DNA of 64,000 bases from Platycnemis pennipes (lineage: Eukaryota; Arthropoda; Insecta; Odonata; Platycnemididae). Location of the stretch: positions 16,757,805-16,821,804 of the forward strand of contig OW121856.1 of assembly GCA_933228895.1 (NCBI GenBank), read 5' to 3'. Position 1 is the stretch's first letter, and the number at the start of each line of letters is the position of its first letter. Below are positions 57,481 through 64,000 of the stretch, one piece after another. The notes beneath the pieces are model-generated. The model saw nothing but the letters and a program-made list of their open reading frames with translations. It had not been told where the DNA came from and ran no database searches. The position numbers were made by a program, and so were the translations under genes.

Positions 57481-57524
57481 TAGTAGAGTCCACACTAACA
57501 ATGTTCGCACACTGTTGTTCCCAG

Positions 57525-57793
57525 GGAGCGAGAAGGTGTTCAAGGCCGAGAGTGGCGCGGAGGAGGCGGGTGTTCGCGGTGCGGCGGAGAAGCGGGCGGG
57601 TGCGGTGCCGGGTGCGGCATCCAGGGCCGGGCGCCGCTCGCAGCCCACGGACGTCAACCGCTGCCGCCTGATGCGGCGGGCCAAGATCAAGTCGCTGCGC
57701 ATCTCAGTGGTGATCGTGGTGGCCTTCGTGGTCTGGTGGACGCCCTACTACACCATGATGATCATCTTCATCTTCCTCAACCCCGACAAGCAC
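57525..57793 (+). CDS. CrzR: Corazonin-receptor-like GPCR, exon encoding ICL3-TM6
   Basis: 269 bases: two bases complete the split Arg codon, then 89 codons, ending in phase 0 at the donor gtaagg. The acceptor is tgttgttcccag. The peptide starts SEKVFKAES, continues with an Ala/Gly/Arg-rich loop of about 30 residues, then NRCRLMRRAKIKSLRISVVI and VVAFVVWWTPYYTMMIIFIF, and NPDKH. Basic residues before TM6 fit a G-protein contact surface. F6.44, W6.48 and P6.50 of TM6 are present, but position 6.47, normally Cys in the CWxP motif, is Trp. The loop is encoded by extremely GC-rich DNA. Confidence 0.9.
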
Positions 57794-57901
57794 GTAAGGC
57801 ACTGCACCTACCACATGCGACTTTCTCAGGATCCATTCCTCACACGCTTCACTTTCAGAATCGTGTTCATAGGTTTTGTTACCACTAGGCTCACTTTTCA
57901 A

Positions 57902-58590
57902 TCATCATCGTTGGTGAACAATCCTAGGATTGGTTTGACGCGGCTTTCCACTCGATTCTTCTATCGGCCAATCTTTTCATTGTGACGTAATTCCTCTCTT
58001 TTACATTCTTCACAACCTGTTCCATGTATCTCATACGAGGCCCGCCTTTTCCAATCTTCCCGTTCACTTTTCCCTCGACGATAGTCTTCATCAGGCCATC
58101 GTGTCTCAAGATATGGCCGATTAAGTTTTCCCTTCTTCTTTTTAGAGTTGTCAGCAGAATTCTCTTTTCTCCTACTCTTCTTAGCACTTCCTCGTTACTT
58201 ACTCGGTCGATCCATTTAATCTTCAGCATTCTTCTGTAGCACCACATTTCAAATGTTTCTACCCTTTTCTTCTCCGCTGCTGTCATCGTCCATGATTCAC
58301 AGCCGTAAAGAAAAATGCTCCAGATGTATGTTCTGATGAACTGTTTCCTTACTTCTATGCTTGAAATTCCTGCTGTAAGTAGATTCTTCTTTTGAAAGAA
58401 TGCCCTTTTTGCCTGGGCTATTCTACTCACTATTTCTTTCTTGCTTCGTCCATCGCTGGTTACTCTGCTTCCCAGGTAACAGAACTCTTTTACCTCTTCC
58501 AGTTTCTGTTTTCCTAGTTTAACGTTGGTTTTGGCCTCTTCTCTTTTGCTGCACACCAATATCTTAGTCTTCTTCTTATTTTCAATGTAG
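57902..58590 (-). mobile_element. RTE-like LINE C-terminal region, best preserved copy
   Basis: A minus-strand frame of 211 codons (57924-58559) is uninterrupted: EEVKEFCYLGSRVTSDGRSK, KKEIVSRIAQAKRAFFQKK, YGCESWTMTAAEKKRVETFE, YRRMLKIKWIDRVSNEEVLR, RHDGLMKTIVEGKVNGKIGK and WKAASNQS. This is the post-RT C-terminal region of an RTE-like non-LTR element; the RT core and endonuclease are absent. The right edge continues only to ILVCSK-type sequence near 58560. A catcatcat at 57901-57910 is the reverse of its GATGATGAT tail. Confidence 0.92.
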
Positions 58591-58954
58591 TAGAATAAAA
58601 TAATGGAATGAGATATTGTTTCTGGAAATCAGCAATTCGATTTTAATTCATAATTAACAACTTAAATATAACTCTATATTTTTAATTTGAATACTTTGTG
58701 CCTTCATTCTTCCCTCGAATATAAATATTAATGTATATAGCATAATGTTGAAAAATTCCATTGGACGTAACAATAAAAAATTCACAGAGCAGACAGATGA
58801 GGCGACACAAAAAGAAAACACACAAAAGTAAACATACTTGTTAAATATTCGGTGGTATGGACCTCCTTCCTCAGAAGATTAGAACGAAGATTTTTTTAAA
58901 TTTTATTATTTTTTATTAATATATATATCCATGTTACTTATTTTTAATTATTAA
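58591..58954. other. No feature recognised
   Basis: AT-rich intron sequence. Confidence 0.5.
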
Positions 58955-59420
58955 TGTATATAGTCATATCTGTATCTTCAGCTACAACATCCAGTTACTT
59001 TAGCCCCTTATCTTGCATTCCTATTCACCTTCTTTTAGCAGCTTAGTCGGTACTTATTTCACACTATATAATGATCCACCACTACTTCTATTATCCCTTG
59101 TACTGGTTGTACCATTTTAAGGAAACAAATTCTTCATATAATGATATTTCCTGATTATCTTTGGACGCGCGTCAGTGCCTTTAGTTTCCTGATCAAACAA
59201 GTACTAAATAAAACATCCCTTGTGCTAGGTGGTATTATTTTATCCTCATTTACAGTATGTAGCTGTGTCTTCAGCTACAGCATCCAGTTCCTTTAGCCCC
59301 TTATCTTGCTTCCCTTTTCACCTTCCTTTAGTAGATTAGTCCGTCCTTATTTTGCACTATATTATTAGCTACGACCTCTCCTATTGTCGCGGTCATGCTC
59401 TCCCTTGTACACCTTAAATA
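58955..59420 (+). repeat. ~165-bp direct repeat pair
   Basis: 58972-59115 and 59263-59410 share tcttcagctaca, catccagtt, tttagccccttatcttgc, cttttagcagcttagtc/ctttagtagattagtc, a cacactatat/gcactatatt phrase and cccttgtac. Period about 295 bases; diverged about 20 percent by eye. Confidence 0.75.
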
Positions 59421-61237
59421 AAGTAGTACGTCTTACACATTCGCCCGCCTCTACTTCCTTAGGCCTCACTTTCAGATGCATGTTGATAGTTATCACTTAT
59501 CACTAGACAATAATTACTCGGAAATTAGGAATTCAATTTTTATACGAATTCCAAATTTAAAAGTTTTCTCTTTTTTTCATTAATAACGTTTTTATTCATT
59601 TGTTCCACAAATACTTAATCTGTTATACCCTTGCAACTTAGCTTGCCTATTCTGAAGAAGAGCATGAAAAAAATTCATGCTTAGTGTAGTAATACTCACG
59701 TTGTTCCTTTTTAGGGTATATCGAGTCCTTATTAACGGGTTTGAGGAGGAAATATTCTCTCATCTCATGGTGTTGGTGGAAGCTATTCGAGCACTTCATT
59801 GGGTCACACTCAGCACTTTTACCAACGTTTCTATCATCAATATATAGTCTTCAGGGTTCACTGAAGATGATGGGTGACACACCGATTGAAACTTTGCCGA
59901 AATCTTTTGTTTTCCTCAAGTTTCCTTGCCTCCAAATTTCATCATTTAGTATTTTTCCTCCGTGTAGTTGAGTATCGATCACAAACACCTGCCAACTCCA
60001 ACTAACCATTTATTCGATAGAGAACTTTCTTACATATCCAAGGCTTCGATACAATTTCAGTCAAAGGCACTTGTTATTCCACCGTTGAACGCGACTGTTG
60101 TCAAGAGCGTGCAAACTGATGCTGGAATTTTAAGATGTGATCACATTCTAGCCTCTCTTTTTCAATAAATAGGGAGTTTTAGATTTCAATCCGGAAGTAT
60201 ATGTAGTATTGAAGACATAAGCAGACATTTATTTGTCTGCTTCTGTTTGCTGATGAGCTTCGTGCAGTCTTCGATTAACCTTCGAGAGTTCTAAGCTTTT
60301 TATTTCAGAGATGAATGAGTTATTCGCAATCGTCCTGTATCGTAATTCGCATTCGTAGGTAGCTTATATATTTTTTATTCTTGAGGGCCACCACTTCCAA
60401 TTGAGTTATTGATGGAAAATATGTTAGTGAGCTAACAAAAATATTGGGCAAAATTAAAAATCTAGGTAAAAACCATTTGTGGAAATAACCCGAAAAATTC
60501 GCCCAATTATTTTCTTTCAAAGTTATATTATTAACAGTTGCCAAACGTATGACCCCTGGCAGTTTTTAATTTGAAACCTAATGGAAAATTTGATTAAAAT
60601 AATAAATTAAATTTAAAGTTTCCAACAAAATAAGGTAGTCGTCGACATTCAACTTTTTTTTGATTGGCTCTCTTTCACGTTAATGGTTCCAATATTTTCG
60701 TAATTTAAATGTTTTTATTCGTTGATGAGCAACTGCGATTCCATCCATTCGTTTACTCGTAGTTGCATTTCAAAATTGAATAAATTTCATTTTATTTCGA
60801 ACTTTATAGGTTTAAACACTTCCATAAAATAAAAAGAAGAAATGTTCTGATTCTTAAAAGAGCTGTTTTTACTATAATCACCTTAACTGTGGCATCTTCC
60901 TTCAATGGTGCATTTTACATTTTGTTTGATATATTTCCTACTTGAATGGGAGTTCCCCCGTCTCCAAGAAAGTATACTGTATTTACACACCCTATTCACA
61001 TACCGACTTCAGGACCACACACATCTCATTTCCTTCGGCTGTATTTTCCCGCTTAATATTTTTGTTTATTTTTCGCACTACCTATATTCCTATGTTGTAT
61101 AAGAAGTCTTATCTTCGTGTTCTTTTTGTCGTCTTGTTAATACTCTGTTATCAAAATCTTCAGTAGCCTCAAATATTATCTTTCTTGAGTTCATGTTACT
61201 GAACATTAAAACGCCCCATTTTGATCAAAAAAATGTC
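59421..61237. other. No gene recognised
   Basis: AT-rich intron. Two adjoining plus-strand frames (59741-59971 and 59968-60168) have no recognisable domain, and I do not support them as genes. Confidence 0.45.
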
Positions 61238-62545
61238 TTTATCTATATCTATACATATCTACGGCATACTCTGAAAGCCACCTCAAGGGCAGCGGGTGCA
61301 TCCAAACCAGGAACAATGACACAACAAACAAAAATGAACAACACTGAACAAACACCACACCTTTAAGAGTAATTAAGTAACATATAAACTACCGAATCCC
61401 AATCATGCAGGACACACCCACGAATGCCATGCATGACTTGAAATCCGACACCAATTTAACAGACATTCGTGCATGCAAAAAAAAGCATGCATGCATAAAT
61501 GCATGCATGTGAGTAACACAATTATTTGAACATGCAGGAAATAAAAAATACTATCGACCTACTCTGAACATTACCTCTATAATTATTACCGATTTACGCG
61601 ATGTCTAACGTTCTGATTTCGAATCGTGCGTGGAAAAAAATGACATTTTAAACCTGTCCGTCTATCTATCTCCTTAATTTTATTAGAATTATCAAGCTTA
61701 TCATGATAAGTCGGAGCCAGCAATATACGATTAACGTCATTAATGAAATGTCCCTCCTTAAATTTTCCCAGAAGATTATTTCAGGGAAGATTCAGCCTAC
61801 GTTGTGACAGTGATTCCCATCCCAATTCGGCTAACATACCAGACTCACTGCTTTCCCTATCGTAACACCTTTTTCCATACTTGTTGCTCTTCGTTGTGTT
61901 AGATCTAATTCGTGAATTAAGCTTGCTTCATAGGGGTCCCATATACTCGCAGCATATTCTAAGTGTGGCCTAACAATTGAAAAATAGCAACGTTCCTTTA
62001 CCCGCTCCTCACTTTTCCCTAATATTCTTTTAATAAACCCCAACACTCTTTTTATTTGACCGAATATTTCCCTGATATGTTTCCCCCATGATAGATCCTG
62101 AGTAAGTACTTAACTGATCCTACGTTTACTAATTCCGTACCTTGAATCATATAGTTTCTTTCTATCTAGTTTTTCCTTTACCAAAATTAACTGTCACGCA
62201 CTTTTTTATGTTTATTTCTAGTTTCCATTTATCGCATCACGCCTGAATTGCTACGAGGTCTTTTTCTAACGATGTCTTACCTCCCGAACTGCTAATTTCT
62301 CTATAAACTACTGCATCATCTGCGAAAAGCCGAATTTTACTGTTTAATACAACACTGCCGAGGTCATTGATATATAAAAGAAATAAAAGTGGGTTTTCAT
62401 ACTTCCCTGGGGAACACCTGATGTGACACTAAGTATATTGGACATGATACCGTCTATAGTAACTCTCTGTTCACGGCCAACTAAGAATTGATTAATCCAG
62501 CATACTATGTGTTTATCTATACCGTGACTTTCTTGCTCTTATTGT
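61238..62545 (-). mobile_element. CR1/Jockey-like LINE, longest copy, with RT motifs
   Basis: Minus strand from the right: CTSGVPQG-type motif (complement of about 62400-62425), then RLFADDAVVYREISSSG (complement of about 62285-62335), the RT catalytic FADD box, then a KWKLEINIKK-like stretch, and near 61870-62046 FIKRILGKSEERVKERCYFS and VRPHLEYAASIWDPYEASLI. The left edge has the family 3' signature in degraded form (tctgaaagccacctcaaggg). Frameshifts and stops prevent function. Confidence 0.9.
61465..61512. repeat. GCATGC-rich palindromic cluster
   Basis: Several overlapping gcatgc and gcatgcat units around an A-run; part of the LINE 3' region, which also has atgcatgc phrases in other copies. 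Confidence 0.6.
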
Positions 62546-62624
62546 ACTTATAAAATATGACAAAATCGTATTGAAGCAATCGGCGACTTCAAATGTGAAC
62601 CTTTGGCTTTCTTTTGTGTTTCAG

Positions 62625-62743
62625 TTGAGTGAAGAACTGCAGTCGGGCATCTTCTTCTTCGGGATGTCTAACAGCCTCGTCAACCCTCTCATATACGGCG
62701 CATTTCACCTCTGGAGACCGGGTGGCCACAAGAGCAGCTACAG
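62625..62743 (+). CDS. CrzR: Corazonin-receptor-like GPCR, exon encoding TM7
   Basis: 119 bases from ttgtgtttcag to the donor in tacag|gtcggc, phase 0 in and 2 out. The peptide is LSEELQSGIFFFGMSNSLVN then PLIYGAFHLWRPGGHKSSY. NPLIY is the NPxxY motif of TM7. The FFFGMSNSLVNPLIYGAFHL pattern is what I know from corazonin receptors. I chose the donor at 62743 because it keeps frame with the next exon; reading through gives a stop within 12 codons. If that read-through were used, it would make a short-tailed form. Confidence 0.9.
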
Positions 62744-63928
62744 GTCGGCGCAGTTCAAGTGCGTGTCATATGAGTATTAATCAATAACTATTATTGGAGC
62801 ATTACTAGCGTGAATTGATCCAAATCAATTTTATTACAGTAAAATCATATAGATTTAAGTTTATTCCACTCATCAATTTAATTTTAGCCAAAGCTCAAAT
62901 TATTTTTCTTAGTTTAACTACCTTATATGTGTTTTTTCTGAGTGCTTGTGTGTGTGCTTGCGTTCATAACCCAGGCATCCTGACTAGGGTCCCATCAGCC
63001 CTGTGAATGATCCCAATTGGGTTGAGTGTGTGTGTCTGTGGTTGTGTCATTAACGAGGAAGTAACATTCCCGTAAACAACCACATGAGGGTTTTCTGGTT
63101 GACAGGTTGTAGTTGGTCACTGCTGTGGAATTGACCACAAACCAACACAGCAATTTGTCCTTGACGAGGGTTGCCAATTTTATGGCCATTGGAGAATTTT
63201 ATTTTTAATTTTATTTTACACCCAACATGTGAACTAAAATAGCATATATTGGAAAGGGTTTATTAATAAGTTCATTACAAAATATCTTTGGGGTCCTTTC
63301 CCCACATAGTATCACAACTCAATCAGTTCAGAACAAACGATGTTGGAAATTTTGACTCAGTGCGATCCGTGCTCGAGTGTTTCCCAAGGCCGTAGTACTT
63401 ATAGATCGAATCGGAATCTGTCGAGTGCTTGCTGGAGTGTTCATGTATATATCTCGGCAACTTGGTGAACTCCAGCCGCAGTCTGAATCAGGTTTTAATT
63501 TATCTTTGACCAACTTGTTATTACTTGACAAAATATTACTATCATACAAAATATTATATTAAAAAAACTCGAATCCTTGAAGATGAATACATAAATATCC
63601 GAAAAGTTAGCAAATGTTTTGGCATTTTAATTCTAATAAACTTAAACCCCTGACTATATAAACATATATTTATTAAAATAAGAGGTCGAGGGAAAATAAG
63701 AGCAACGTCACAAGGGATGGCATCCTTAACTGGCAGGATTCGGCAAATAGCATTCTCTTTAAGGTTGTTTGTCTTTGTTCTGAAGGAAATTATATATATA
63801 AAATTGGTACCTTAGAAGTGTAATGCTCGGTAGAGACTTTTTGGAAAAAGTATTTCTTTTCGACCCCAACGGTCGTGAGTCTCATGAGAGCATGATAAAG
63901 AGTGCTCAGTGTTTTTTTCTCTCGTCAG
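62744..63928 (+). other. CrzR: Last intron seen (1,185 bases)
   Basis: Runs from gtcggc to tttctctcgtcag. It contains a GTGT-rich stretch at 62940-63130 and, at 63440-63490, sequence resembling the end of this intron and the start of the next exon (tctcggcaacttggtgaact versus tctcgtcagttcggtgaact). Confidence 0.8.
63440..63490 (+). pseudogene. Possible decayed copy of the C-terminal exon start
   Basis: ttggtgaactccagccgcag aligns with ttcggtgaacttcagccgag of the real exon, about 24 of 30 bases matching with its upstream tctcg. The ag acceptor position reads ac, so it cannot be spliced at the same point. It would read LVNSSRSLNQ before a gt. Chance similarity is not excluded. Confidence 0.35.
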
Positions 63929-64000
63929 TTCGGTGAACTTCAGCCGAGAGGGTTCGACGCGTCGCAGCACGGCTACCAACGTGAGCTTCATGAACCGGGC
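63929..64000 (+). CDS. CrzR: Corazonin-receptor-like GPCR, start of C-terminal tail exon (partial)
   Basis: After tttttttctctcgtcag the first base completes a Ser codon (AG|T), then SVNFSREGSTRRSTATNVSF and MNR follow in frame to the window end. The Ser/Thr/Arg-rich sequence suits a cytoplasmic tail with phosphorylation sites for arrestin and desensitisation. The exon continues beyond the window, so the stop is not seen. Confidence 0.82.

Larger units (their letters stand above)
12541..57524 (+). other. CrzR: 44,984-base intron of the receptor gene
   Basis: Bounded by gtgagt at 12541 and ttgttcccag at 57524. The split codon C|GG gives Arg and joins TIIA to RSEKVF, so the two exons are contiguous in the mRNA. 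The intron contains almost all the mobile elements described in this window. I see no convincing host gene nested in it on either strand. Confidence 0.85.
57794..62624 (+). other. CrzR: Intron between TM6 and TM7 exons (4,831 bases)
   Basis: Runs from gtaagg to ttgtgtttcag. It holds an RTE-like LINE fragment next to the donor and a long CR1/Jockey-like LINE fragment ending 80 bases before the acceptor, both with coding direction opposite to the gene. Confidence 0.88.

Noticed and set aside
57436..57702. Minus-strand frame opposite the TM6 exon
   Set aside because: Shadow caused by high GC and lack of stops; no motif.
59741..60168. Two adjoining plus-strand frames that might be one small gene
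   Set aside because: Codon use is AT-driven, no signal peptide, domain or splice logic is visible.
12357..64000. Assignment as an adipokinetic hormone receptor
   Set aside because: The ECL2 and TM7 sequences fit corazonin-type receptors better; ACP receptor remains possible.

Overview
This window looks like the inside of one gene in a large, AT-rich, transposon-packed arthropod genome, most likely an insect. The only host protein-coding sequence I can support is four plus-strand exons of a rhodopsin-like neuropeptide receptor of the GnRH/AKH/corazonin superfamily. It reads best as a corazonin receptor; the related ACP receptor is the main alternative. The exons lie at 12357-12540 (extracellular loop 2 and TM5), 57525-57793 (intracellular loop 3 and TM6), 62625-62743 (TM7) and 63929 to beyond the window end (C-terminal tail). 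Splice sites are GT-AG and the phases (1, 0, 2) join exactly. The exons are GC-rich islands in AT-rich surroundings. TM1-TM4 must lie upstream of the window and the stop codon downstream.

The first intron seen is 44,984 bases. It and the flanks are filled with decayed mobile elements: at least twelve fragments of one CR1/Jockey-like LINE, several RTE-like LINE fragments with readable RT or endonuclease motifs, and Penelope-like element (PLE) fragments with GIY-YIG endonuclease sequence. There is also an internally deleted mariner, a 2.8 kb hAT element with a perfect 8-bp target duplication nested in a pogo/Tigger-like remnant, a hAT MITE nested in a LINE, several other inverted-repeat MITEs, and tRNA-headed SINEs. 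A ~137-bp tandem repeat carries regularly spaced nuclear-receptor DR1-type sites, and there is a 20-bp minisatellite.

The most interesting structure is a family of eight dispersed short RNA-like motifs. Each has a hammerhead-ribozyme-like core (CUGANGA ... GAAA ... UH), a stem II whose sequence changes while its pairing is kept, and a tiny self-complementary stem III. All eight carry one extra nucleotide between CUGANGA and stem II compared with the minimal hammerhead consensus. At least two are tied to PLE coding fragments, and two lie in large perfect or near-perfect palindromes.

The receptor gene itself shows duplication scars. A truncated copy of the TM5 exon with its splice acceptor lies 1.2 kb upstream of the real one. 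The intron sequence just before the TM6 exon is duplicated, and a possible degraded copy of the C-terminal exon lies about 470 bases upstream of the real one. No rRNA, functional tRNA or CRISPR array was found.
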